From Anaeramoeba flamelloides (taxonomy: Eukaryota; Metamonada; Anaeramoebidae): a stretch of 64,000 bases of DNA. This document shows positions 1 to 9,751 of this stretch, piece by piece (within the stretch, counting starts at the first letter, position 1; every line of letters begins with the position of its first letter). The stretch is taken from assembly GCA_027625915.1 (NCBI GenBank), contig JANTQA010000023.1:22134001-22198000 (forward strand), given 5' to 3'. The notes under the pieces were generated by a model that saw only the letters and a program-made list of their open reading frames with translations, was not told the origin of the DNA and did not search any database. The position numbers and the translations under genes were made by a program.

Positions 1-804
1 AAGAAATAGGGATCTTTAAATAAATTCTAAAAAGGAATTATCAAGATATTGAAAGATTACAATGGACTTTTTTGACAAAAAATTATAAATAATGGATTTT
101 TTGAATTTTTCTTTAAAATAATCATTTTACCAATCATAAAATTTTGGTAAATTTTTTAACAGTGTTGAAACAAAAGTATTTAACCATTGTCAAAAAAAAA
201 GTGAAACAGGAAAAAAAGTATAAACACGGTTTTTTATTAGTAAAATTACTGAATCACAGAATTAAAAATCAATTAAAAAAAGAAACAATAAAAAATAAAG
301 ACAAAAAGGAGAATCCAGAAGAAGAATAGTTTTTATAATACTATCTTTTGGTATGATTTTTGTCTGTTGATCAATTATTTAAAAATTTTTTCAAAAAATT
401 GACTATTTTTGAGATCTCCACAACCACACAACAATTTCGATATCAATAATAGTAGATTTAAATTGTGTTTGTTGATTAGAATTGAAAATAATATAAGGGA
501 TTATCATTTGAAGTTAATTTGTTTCTACTTTTTATTGATTTTACTTTGATTAATGTTAAGAGTTCAATAATATTACCGTTGTGGAAAAAAAAGTAAAACA
601 GGGAAAAAAGTGAAACACGATTTTTCATTGGGAACATTACTGAAAATTCAAAGATCTAACCTCTAAAGTTAATTTAAATCTGAGCCTAGAATATATATAT
701 GTACCTTCCTATCTTCAAATACCCAACAAAGTCTAAAAAAAAAGAAAAGTTAAATTTTAAATAATGGGCTAAAGGTTAACACACATGGGTTATTTATGCT
801 ACTG
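1..804. mobile_element. Dispersed TIR repeat family A, copy cut by the window edge
   Basis: The right end reads GGGTTATTTATGCTACTG followed by TA at 805-806. The same terminus, inverted, opens the copy at 24523 (CAGTAGTGTAAATAACCC). Bases 1-120 match about 24640-24770 and bases 649-804 match about 24850-25009. Bases 280-545 match about 28480-28760. A roughly 85-base segment occurs twice in direct orientation inside this copy (about 163-250 and 572-655). A 61-codon frame at 144-329 lies in the repeat and does not look like a gene. The left end is outside the window. Confidence 0.55.
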
Positions 805-1030
805 TAATTAAAATTTATAATTACAATAATTTTTGGGGTATTTTACTCGATTACAGTATTTTTTCCATTTTATAACCTTTTTCACTTTTCTATGCTGATA
901 TACTCCAAGATATCTATTTGGGTTTTATAATTTCTATGTTTTTTCAGACAATTTCTGATTTGATTTTGTGAAAGATGTATAAAATATGAATTTTAAATCT
1001 TCAAATAAAACTTAAAAACTACTTTGAAAC

Positions 1031-1867
1031 CCTAATAAAAAAAATTTTTTTTATAACATCTATATGTCCTTACTAAAATTAAGCACTATTTTTTTCTGAT
1101 TAATATTTTTCGAAATCTAAGTTTCATAACTTTATTCAATTAACCACTGGGATAATTTTTTTTAGAATAAAAACACTCTCAACTTTTGAATATCAAAATT
1201 ATTTTTTGAAATTACTGTGCACTTTTTTATTTTTTTTTGAAAAATTGGGGTTGAGAAAAGTTTGAAATCAAAGAATAAGTTAATATATTAAATTAGAATG
1301 CCTTTCCAGAGAGTTTATCCTTTTAGTTTAACTTTTTTTTAATTTTACCATTTAAAACTAAAAAAAACATTTGAGGACCAAATTAGTGCCTTTTGTGAAA
1401 AGTAAATTCCCCATAATTTAGAATTTATTTTAGTAAATGAGTTAAAACAAGATACTGAATCTAAAAATATACATAATTTCAAGTGTGAATTCAATGATTT
1501 TGGCAAAAAAAGTTTTCAAGAAAAAGTTAAATTGAAACTTTATTTATTTATTTTTTTTCATTTAGTTTTTTTAATTGTATTAATGGAAATTATTTGACCA
1601 GTTTTCCATTTTTAGTGTTTTTTGGTTAGTAGGGACATATAACATTTTTATAACAAAATTACCTTTTATATGTTGATTTATTCAATATTTTTTTTAAAAA
1701 ATATTCTTATAACGGGTTTATAACATCTTACAATTTTTATAACACTTTTTATAACAAACATTTATGTTATAAAAATTTTTATTATAAAATCTTATAATAT
1801 TTAAAACGTTTATAACACCTTTACAACACGCTTATAACATGTTATAAAAAAACTTTTTTTAGTAGGG
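1031..1867. mobile_element. TIR element N, copy 1, rich in TTATAACA words
   Basis: The left end CCCTAATAAAAAAA and right end TTTTTTTAGTAGGG form inverted ends. The interior near 1630-1850 is built of repeated ATAACA/TTATAACA words. A second inverted pair, around TATGTCCTTACTAA (about 1063) and TTAGTAGGGACATA (about 1624), suggests another old insertion inside. The interior from about 1620 to 1867 matches 13440-13853, where a fold-back MITE interrupts the other copy. No coding capacity is seen. Confidence 0.5.
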
Positions 1868-2789
1868 AATATTAAACACTTTTAAAGTCATACGTCAGGC
1901 ATAATTAGTGTTTTCTCCATTTTTCTATGAAGAAATCACTTTAAAATAATCTTCAAAATCACCTTCTTTTCTAACCCCAGGTATGTTCTTTTGGTGATGA
2001 GAGGATTTAATGAAATAATATTAAATCTTTATCAAACTTTGTGTGAATAAATTGGGGTACAAATTTCATTATTTTTTCAAAGTAAGACCCTCAAAAAAAA
2101 GGTATTTGTTTAAAAATTCTTCTTTTTATGTAATTTTTGGAAACAATTTGATTCTGAAATGACGAAACTTGATTTTTTGGATATTCTTTAATACTCGTAT
2201 TGGATTTAAAAAAGGGAAAAAAATTTTCAATTTATTTTCCATACTGTTCTTTTAATCAATAGAGTTCTCAAAGAAGTAGGTTGTAATTTGTGGCTTTGTT
2301 ATGAAAAAGGAAATTGAAAAGGAGTAAAAATTTTTACTATCTATCAATTCAAATACCAGTAAGGAAACCATTTGGGAAAAATATTCTTTTGGATTTTATT
2401 GTCACAAAAACTATGCCAATTATAAGAATAAAAATGCAAGATCTATCAGTTCTTGGAAATATTAATTCAAACAGTTTTATTGTAAAAATAATCCTATCAC
2501 CACCCTCAAAAAAAAAATCCAATAATTTTTATTCTTAGATATCTGAAATAATTCTTTTTTATATACTAAGTCAATTTCGTCTTATTAGAAACCTTTAGAA
2601 AATTTTATTTAATCAAAATTTGATTTTTTTTAAAATTAATTTGTCAAAAAAAAGTGTTTTAAAAATCAATAGTAATTATTGAACAAATAAAACAATCCAA
2701 ATGAAAACTAAATTTTCAAAGAGAGACAATAAAAAGAATCTTCAAAACCCATAATCCACAACAACTATAACAACGTACCTCTTTAAATA
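1868..2789. other. Gene-free A/T-rich stretch
   Basis: No convincing gene. A 74-codon frame at 2314-2538 begins at TTG, has no recognisable domain and sits in ordinary A/T-rich sequence. It could be eroded coding sequence because it is slightly less A/T-biased than its flanks, but I cannot support a product. Confidence 0.4.
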
Positions 2790-2960
2790 TTGATTTAGTT
2801 TTGGAATATTTCAAAGATAAGAGGAATTATTACCTAATGAAGAAACACTAAAAATTGCAAATGACCTTTTGACATTGTTTGGAATTAAAAAAAGTTCCAA
2901 TGTTTAATGATCAATTCATTAAAGAGAAGAAACTTGTCCGAGCATTTGTCTCTTTATGAA
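2790..2960 (+). pseudogene. Eroded coding fragment upstream of the SPRY gene
   Basis: Translation gives protein-like segments in different frames: LVLEYFKDKRNYY (about 2796-2834), then LPNEETLKIANDLLTLFG (about 2830-2885), then MFNDQFIKEKKLVRAFVSL (2900-2958). Each is short, ends at a stop and needs a frame change to join the next. That is the pattern of a decayed host gene, or possibly exons of a gene whose splice sites I cannot place. I do not recognise the family. It ends about 100 bases before the SPRY start codon. Confidence 0.35.
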
Positions 2961-3059
2961 AATAAAAAATTTTTTCGAAAGAGGGGAAAACTCAAACCAA
3001 ATTTTTAATCAATTTTCGATTCTATATTTTTTTCATTTCCTTTTTTTTTTTATTTTACA

Positions 3060-3575
3060 ATGTCTGAAGCCGATAGCACTGAAACAGTCTCTGATACCTT
3101 TACAACACAGCACAAAGGATCAAAAATTGCATTAAGCAATAATGACCAAACAGCAAAACTAACTGGTATGTATGGTGAAAACGGATGGGGAACTGTCAGG
3201 GGAACCAAAGAAATGTCAAGCGGATCGATCTACAGAACAAATTTAAAAATCGACAGCTTGACTTATGGATCAAGAATAAGGGTTGGAGTTTGTGATTCTA
3301 GTTCTGGAAAGGGCGCCACAGCATCAATTGGATGGTATTGGGACACTAACGGTGCTTCAGTCTCAAGTCCTAATAATAGTTACCGAAATTATGGAGAAAC
3401 TTGTAAAACAGGCGACGAAATTACAATCATTGTGGATTTGATCGAATACAAAATTTCCTTCTGGAAAAATGAAAAGGATCTTGGTGTTGCTTTTTCAAAT
3501 TTCTCCCAATCAAAAAAATGGAACTTTTTAGTTTGTATTGACAACCAAGAAGGAGCTCAAGTTACACTTCTTTAA
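3060..3575 (+). CDS. Stand-alone SPRY domain protein
   Basis: The 171-residue intronless frame is almost entirely one SPRY (B30.2 C-terminal half) domain, a beta-sandwich that binds partner proteins and is often a substrate-recognition module. Visible SPRY marks are SRIRVGVCD near residue 80, SIGWYWDTNG near 95-105, a GDEITIIVDL strand near 122-131 and the signature SFWKNEKDLGVAF at about 136-148. There is no RING, SOCS box, signal peptide or membrane segment, so any partner must come from another polypeptide. The ATG follows a T-rich leader and is the first in frame. Codon composition is clearly less A/T-rich than the flanks. A long pyrimidine tract begins about 200 bases after the stop. The domain call is firm; the cellular role is unknown. 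Confidence 0.9.
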   Translation: MSEADSTETVSDTFTTQHKGSKIALSNNDQTAKLTGMYGENGWGTVRGTKEMSSGSIYRTNLKIDSLTYGSRIRVGVCDSSSGKGATASIGWYWDTNGASVSSPNNSYRNYGETCKTGDEITIIVDLIEYKISFWKNEKDLGVAFSNFSQSKKWNFLVCIDNQEGAQVTLL

Positions 3576-3589
3576 ATATCCTTGCTACG

Positions 3590-4038
3590 AACAAAAAAAA
3601 AGATTTTTTTTATTACTTTTTTGTTTTTCTCTTTGACTGTACTGAAAGTGAGAAAAATTTATTATTTTCACAAAGATCTTTTGAATCCTTTTTTCAATAA
3701 AATCAAAACCTCTTTAATGTTACAACCTGGTTATTTTGGTAACTTTTTACTTTTGTTGTCAGCTCAGGTTTTGGGTTGGTGGGTTTGTCATGTTTCAAAA
3801 TTGTTTTTTTTTGCTGTGAGTTTTGTTTTTTTCTTTTTCTTCTTCACTTTTTTTTTTTTCTTTTCTCTTTTTCTTTTTCTCTTTCTCTTTTTCTTTTTCT
3901 TCATCTTTTTGGTTTAAATTTGTTGACTATTGTTCTAGACTCATTTATTAATTCAATATTTTTCTTTTTTGTTTTTAATTTTCTTATTTTTTTGGATTTT
4001 GGTTGATTTTTTTCTTTTATATTTCAAATATATCTATT
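3590..4038. repeat. Pyrimidine-rich T/C tract downstream of the SPRY gene
   Basis: From about 3796 to 3910 the plus strand is almost pure T with regular C interruptions (TTTTTC and TTTCTC units). Two frames of 76-111 codons run through it as Phe/Leu-rich strings. They are composition artefacts, not genes. Confidence 0.6.
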
Positions 4039-4310
4039 TAAGGTTTACAAGACCTGAAACTGGAATTAAGATTATCTTGTATTGGGTATAAGTATTTGTT
4101 GTTTTGGGACTTAGATCATCGATCTTCAACTTGGTATGAATTCTGATAGTGGTTAAAAATGGTAATTTATGCAATTGTATTTTTTTTTTCTGAAATCCAA
4201 ATTGAAGACTGTAAGACTAATAGATTGGGTAGGTAAGTTTTAAATAATTGTTGTTTGTGTGCTGTCTATTGAATTTTCTTCTTTAGGTTTTGCTTTATTT
4301 GGTGCTTTTT
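4039..4310. mobile_element. Partial copy of TIR element G
   Basis: The segment AAGGTTTACAAGACCTGAAA and the following ~200 bases match the left TIR arm of the element at 50482-51294, including ATCTTGTATT and the later GTAAGACTAATAG stretch. A matching right end was not found nearby, so this is probably a truncated or solo end. Confidence 0.5.
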
Positions 4311-4317
4311 AAAAATG

Positions 4318-4512
4318 TATTTTTTTTTGGGTAAATATAACGAAATTTTTGATACAAAAGCAATTTATATTATTGTACTATTTACATTAAGCAAAGATCT
4401 AACCTCTAAAGCCAATTTAAATCTTAACCAAGAAGGTATGTGTACCCCTTCAAATTTTCAAATACCTAAGTCTGAAAAAAAAAAATCACGAGTTAAATTT
4501 TTGGAAAAATAA
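4318..4512. mobile_element. Fragment of repeat family A
   Basis: Bases 4339-4505 match 24806-24965 and 649-750, sharing AAAGATCTAACCTCTAAAG and CAAATACCTAAGTCTGAAA. The 65-codon frame here is inside the repeat and is not a gene. Confidence 0.5.
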
Positions 4513-4879
4513 AATTAAAATCTTCGATTTATTCAATACTATTACTATAATAATTCATTAAATGCTTTTTAATTAAGGTTATTCATAATATTACCAACAT
4601 TCCATCCCTTCAAATTCTTGACCTTATTGTATTTATTTTTTTCGATCTTACTACGATTTTAAAAAGTCTTTAGCATTGAAAGAAGGTCTTTTTTGGGTTA
4701 ACAAAATTTAAATGGATGTGCCAATTAATTTTAGTTTAATTTAACCCTGGCATATTTGTCGGAACAGATAATAAATAATCTTTCTGAAAATACTTAATTC
4801 CTCTAAAAAACGAAAATAAAGAAAAAAATATATAAAGGTTAACTATGAATTGTAATATGTTTTTATGGTTTGCAGAAGA
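4513..4879. other. Gene-free A/T-rich stretch
   Basis: No reading frame, RNA gene or clear repeat end seen. Confidence 0.5.
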
Positions 4880-5640
4880 AATCGAGCAAAATCTAGATTT
4901 TACTCTATTCTTTTGAATTCTGCTAATCCTAGGAAACTTTCATCAGGTTATACAAGATTCAAAATAATCAAGCAAAATATATGATTGTAGTCTATTCTTT
5001 TAAATTCAAGAAAAGCTAATAACGGTTTTACAAAAGAATTAAGTAAAATCAAGGATTTTATTCCCGTCTTTTAAATTTTTAAAAACATAATGAAGAGGAA
5101 AAGGTGTTTTTTTTTTTTGAAATAAAAAGAACATTAAATAAATTTTCTGTCCATTTCAAAAATTAAAAAAACCTCACGGAAATGCCCATCAAGTTGTTAG
5201 CTTTTCCAGAATTTAAAAGAATAGAGTATAATCTTTGATTTTTTCACAATTTTTTTCGAATTTTGAAAGGTGAACTTTTTCTTCTTAATTTAAGAAATAA
5301 AAGAAAATTTATGAAAATTTCTTTTTATTTCTAAAATTAAAAAAACCCTAACCTCACTTTTCTTGTATTTTCGTTTTTTTCCATAAAATATATTGATTTT
5401 CGTTAGATTTTTTTGGGGTTTTCTATTTTATTTATGAAGTGTTCTAGGTTTTTTTTTTACTTTTTGAAATAAACTGAAAATTTATTGAAATTTTCTTTTT
5501 ATTTCAAAAAGTAAAAAAAAAACCTAGAATATTTTAATCTAATAAAATAGAAAACCTCAAAAAACCTATAACACTTCACAAATAAACAGAAAATACAAGA
5601 AAACCGAACTGAAATACAAAAAAAAAACATGTGTTTTCTA
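4880..5640. repeat. Hairpin array, copy 1
   Basis: A run of adjacent self-complementary modules. One is built on AGCTTTTCCAGAATT...AATTC...GGAAAAGC with a central AAAATC...GATTTTACT. One is built on CTTTTTGAAATAAACTGAAA (about 5463) against TTTCTTTTTATTTCAAAAAG. One is built on GGTTTTCTATTTTATTT against AAATAAAATAGAAAACCTC. The modules recur in different order at 20690-21060, 42500-42980, 47590-48375 and 58080-58345. No coding capacity. Confidence 0.6.
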
Positions 5641-5890
5641 ATTTAATAGAAGCAATAATCATTCATAAATAGTGAACATGATTGATTCTTTATTTGAATG
5701 ATATTTATCAGATTTAATATACTTTTTAAAGATAATAAAATGACCTCTTAGCAAGAAAAAAAAAATTCAATTTTTTTCAAATTTAAAAAAACTTGATTAA
5801 ACCTTGATAATTAGGTTTTTCAAATCAAATTACCAAATATCTTTAATAAAATATTTTCTGATCAAAGAACTATAATTAACCAATATTCTT
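5641..5890 (-). mobile_element. LINE-related fragment next to hairpin array 1
   Basis: This stretch matches 48380-48680, sharing ATTGATTC...TATTTGAA followed by a TTTAATATACTTTTAAA-like run. Its right part resembles 21180-21290 inside the LINE relic (AATTACCAAAT motif). It is too decayed to show a reading frame. The link to the LINE is through sequence similarity only. Confidence 0.35.
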
Positions 5891-5897
5891 TATTATA

Positions 5898-6087
5898 CAG
5901 TCAGTTCCACTTTTAAGGCACAAACTTTCAACAAAATTTAAGGCACAAAAAAACCCTCAAATTAAGGCACAAAATTCAGATTCTCGTAAAATGGATAAAA
6001 ATCAATTCCAAATTTTGTGCTTTAATTTGAGGTTTTTTGTACCTTAAATTTCCTTGAAAGTTTGTGCCTTAAAAGTGGAACTGACTG
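5898..6087. mobile_element. Fold-back MITE family C, copy 1
   Basis: A 190 bp near-palindrome. The left arm CAGTCAGTTCCACTTTTAAG and right arm CTTAAAAGTGGAACTGACTG are perfect inverted ends, and TA lies on both sides (5896-5897 and 6088-6089). The word TTTAAGGCACAAA recurs through each arm. TA target duplication and CAGT ends are typical of Tc1/mariner-class non-autonomous elements. This is the best-preserved copy in the window, so probably the youngest. Confidence 0.85.
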
Positions 6088-6089
6088 TA

Positions 6090-7080
6090 AGAAAAGTTTT
6101 TAAAACATGAAAATTATGTAAATCTTTTTTTTTTTAAGGTTTTTTTTTTTTCATAATTGTTAATGTAAAAATAAAATAACAATTTTTACTCAAATACTTA
6201 CCAATGTATTAGTCATACATCCTCCAATTTGGATTTCAGGAAAAGAAATAATACAATTCTTTTTTTATTAGTTCAAAAATCTATTAATATTAATAGAAAG
6301 CTGAAAATAAATATCTGAGAACTAAAATAACTATTCATTATACCAAATACAAAATATTTTTTTTTTTCAAATTTCTTATATTATAAACCTAGAAGAAATA
6401 TTAAATCTTAATTATAGTTATTTTTTTACAAATGAAATCAGGTATTTATTTGTATAAGGTTATAATTATACTTGAAAAAATAACTCATTTTTTTATATTT
6501 TTGAAAATTCGTTTCTTATTTTTACAATAATAAATGTCTCACAATTAAATTTTATAAAAAAGCTGAGATTTTTTTTGACTGGATTTACTGATAAATAAAA
6601 AAGATAAAAGAATTATTTATAAAAAATTTTGATTTTTATGTAATCTTACTTTGAGTAATTTCTTTTAAATCGTCTGTATGAAAAATAACACTTCAAATTT
6701 AATCTTATTTTCAAAACATAAGAAAAATAAATCAAATATTCAATCCTTAGAGACCTAAAAAATTATTGGTTTATCTTTTTTTACAATAATTTGTGAAATT
6801 TCTTGGTTTTATAAAAATTGGATAATAATTTTTTTTTCAAATATTAAGAGTATAAGGTAACTTTAATTTTTTAAATAAATTTTTTCAAAATATTTATTAT
6901 TATTTTTTTTTATCTAAATTAATAAATTGACTTTATCTATTTATTTATAAAATATAAAAAAATTGAAAAAAAAAAAAAAAAAAAAACAAGAAAAGAAAAA
7001 CACATTGATACTTTTAATCTTGGGTTATTGCCAACTAACAGAAATAATTAAAATTGGATTGTTAATTATTGATTTAAACT
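6090..7080. other. Gene-free A/T-rich stretch
   Basis: Homopolymer-rich DNA, including a pure A run near 6965-6986. No gene, RNA or element ends recognised. Confidence 0.5.
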
Positions 7081-7487
7081 AACTCTTTTCCGAGGTTACA
7101 TCGATTTTTTTATATTGTATGTTGGTGTTGATATGGATTTTATTAAAAAGTCGAACACTCGAGAAATAAAAACTCATATTGGAATATTGTTTCTTATATG
7201 GGGTTATATGAAATATCTCCTTATGAAAAGATGGGAAAAAAATCATTTTTTTTTTGGGTGGCCTATTTTATGTAGTTACACCGAGATTTACTGGAGATTA
7301 AACTAATTTTGGTTATAAATATTTATATTTTTTAGATGAGACAATGTACTTGGATATTAGCACATTTTAGTAATTTTTTTCTTCAATAAGAGCTTTCTTA
7401 TTCTCATTTTCAACTTTTAAATAATCCATATCAACATAAAAATTTGATATTAAAATAATTTCGCCCTAGCTTTGGAAAGACTAAAAT
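7081..7487. mobile_element. Diverged copy of TIR element D
   Basis: The left arm (TTTTCCGAGGTTAC..., then GTTGATATGGATTTTATTAA) and right arm (...CCATATCAACATAAAAATTTG, then CTAGCTTTGGAAAGACT) correspond to the arms of the element at 14678-15079 but are far more diverged. A 63-codon frame at 7115-7306 lies in the left half and is not a gene. Confidence 0.6.
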
Positions 7488-9039
7488 CAAACATAAAAAT
7501 ATTTATTTATGTTTTAAGTTTAATTTTCCAGCTTTTTAAATTAATATTATGATGGGAAATTTATATTTCATGGTAAAAATTGTTTTTTATAGGATATTTT
7601 TATTCAATAATGTATGAAAAAATTAATTTGAACTCTGCATCAAAAAAAATATATATATTTTCATACTTTTAAAATAATAAATCTTTTGTTTTTGAAATTA
7701 AGTTGATTTTTCTTACTAGGTATTTTTATTACATAGATATTTTATAAATAAATATATTTTTGTACACCTTCCTTCACAGACAAAAAAAAAATCATTTTTT
7801 CTTCAACCAAAATATTTTTTCATTGAAATAATTAGAAAATAAATTGTATTTTATACTTTTTAAAAAATATGAAAAATTAATCAAACTTTTAAAAACAAAC
7901 ATTTATTTTGGAAAATATCAAAAAAAGTAATTTTGGTATTAGAGTAATCAGTTTTTGACTTCATTTTTATTTTTCTCAAATTTTATCTTTTTTTTTTTTT
8001 TTTGATTTTACTCTTAAATTTACTCGAAGATTTTTTGAAGTTCACTATTCCCTTAAAAAAGATAATTTATATTAAATTTCTGTATTTTTTTTTCTAAAAA
8101 TTCATTTTTTTCTTAATTATTTTTTCTAGCTTACCTGAAAAATATTTATTCGAAAAGAAAAATAAATAAAATTAATTCAAGATCGATTAGAATTGTGATT
8201 AAATTGAATAAGATTGAATTTTCACAGTATATTTACTATGATTGCCATTAAACAAATATTTCATTTTTTTTAATAAAATTAAAATTTGTTTTTGATCACA
8301 AATCTTTTACTTTTTATAAATCAAAAAAGTAAAAAGGCTAAAAAGAAAATTATAACCAAAAATCGACTTTTAGAAAATTAAAAACCAAAACATCAAAAAA
8401 AAAAAAAAATAACGAGAAGAACGATAAATCAAAAATTAAGGAAATAAATCAAAAGAAAAAACTTTCCGAGAAGAAATCAATTTTAAAATATAGTAATGAA
8501 AAAAAAAAAAAATGAAAATTGTTGTTTTTCAAATTTGGTAAAATTTCAAAATTGGTCAAATTTTCCTTTTTTTCAAAATAGTTAATTCAATTGAAATATA
8601 TTGACTTTAGGTATTTAAAATCCCATTTCTGAATATTTTATAGTATTTAGGGTAGTTTAGAGTCTGTTAGAGTATTTTTTTATGTTTTGGATGTTAGGTT
8701 AGGGAATTTTGGCTCATATTTTGAAGAAGAAAAACTAATTAAAAGAGACTTATTAGACAATTTTTACTTGTTTTAAGGGGGGGGGATTTCCATTTAACTT
8801 TGGTGGTTAAAATTAGGTTACGAACAAATTTTTACAAATATTTAGTATTGATGATTTCAAAATTTTGGATTTTCTACAATTTAAGTAATAAAATACTACC
8901 AATCAAAAATAATCTTTTTGATTTTTCCTCCGACTATCATTAAAAACCAAGAAAAACTTTCATTACAATAATAATAATCAAGAAACTCTTCAAAAATACT
9001 AAAAACTTCAATTAGGCCTATTTTGAAATTTAATAATAT
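7488..9039. other. Gene-free A/T-rich stretch
   Basis: No coding sequence. Poly-A and poly-T runs are frequent; the only G-rich spot is a run of nine Gs at about 8777-8785. No recognisable RNA gene. Confidence 0.5.
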
Positions 9040-9525
9040 ACAAAAAAAAACTGGAAATGAAAAAAATCCCGATAAGATTTTTAATTCTGAATATTAGGAA
9101 AATTGATGTGTAATTGCAAAATATTTTAAATCAAATCCCTTTATTTTAAAATCAAAATTTTAAAATTATAACTCACTCACTTATTAAAATGATGAATAAT
9201 CAAAGTACATCTTTTCAAAACACTATTCAATCTATCAAAAAAAAGGAATAAAAATTATCATTTTCAAACTTTAGTAAACCTCTATAAAACTCTATTTTTT
9301 TTCAAAAAAAGTAGATCTACTTTAGTTCTCAAATAATTAACTTGAGTATTCTAGAGACACCCTACTTTAATGAACTTTAGGTAGGTTTATTACTTAATTG
9401 ATAAAAAAATTGATTATTTATAAAAAGGATTTGATTTAAAATAAAAGTTTTATACAACAATTTTCCTAATATTCACAATTCAAAATCTTGTCAGGGATTT
9501 TTTTCATTTCCGTTATTTTTATCAC
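9040..9525. mobile_element. TIR element E
   Basis: Inverted ends of about 100 bp. The left arm carries GGAAATGAAAAAAATCCCGA (from 9053) and TTAATTCTGAATATTAGG. The right arm carries CCTAATATTCACAATTCAAA and CAGGGATTTTTTTCATTTCC (ending about 9511). The interior segment around 9312-9395 (GATCTACTTTAGTT, then TTGAGTATTCTA) is shared with element F near 27430-27470 and with 27010-27125 in inverted orientation. Confidence 0.65.
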
Positions 9526-9751
9526 TACAATAATTGGTTTTTTTCAACATTTCTTCTCTTCTTTTTAAAAACAACCAAAAAATCGAAAACCAGAGACCAT
9601 TTTGAATCTTTACTGTTGTTTCGGTATTTATTTTAGAGTCACTGAATTAAATTCACAACTTCAATTAAAACAATCCTAATAATCATTTTTTTATCTTTTC
9701 ATATTTTTTTACTTTTTATTGTAAAACAGTATTGTCATTTCCAATTTAAAA

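Noticed and set aside
144-329. 61-codon Lys-rich frame at the left edge
   Set aside because: Lies inside repeat family A, starts at a non-ATG codon and has homologous non-coding copies.
3582-4006. Two Phe/Leu-rich frames of 76 and 111 codons
   Set aside because: They are translations of a T/C homopolymer-like tract.
7115-7306. 63-codon frame with a plausible-looking Trp/Tyr content
   Set aside because: It lies in the TIR element D relative, and its N-terminal half is the left arm of that repeat.
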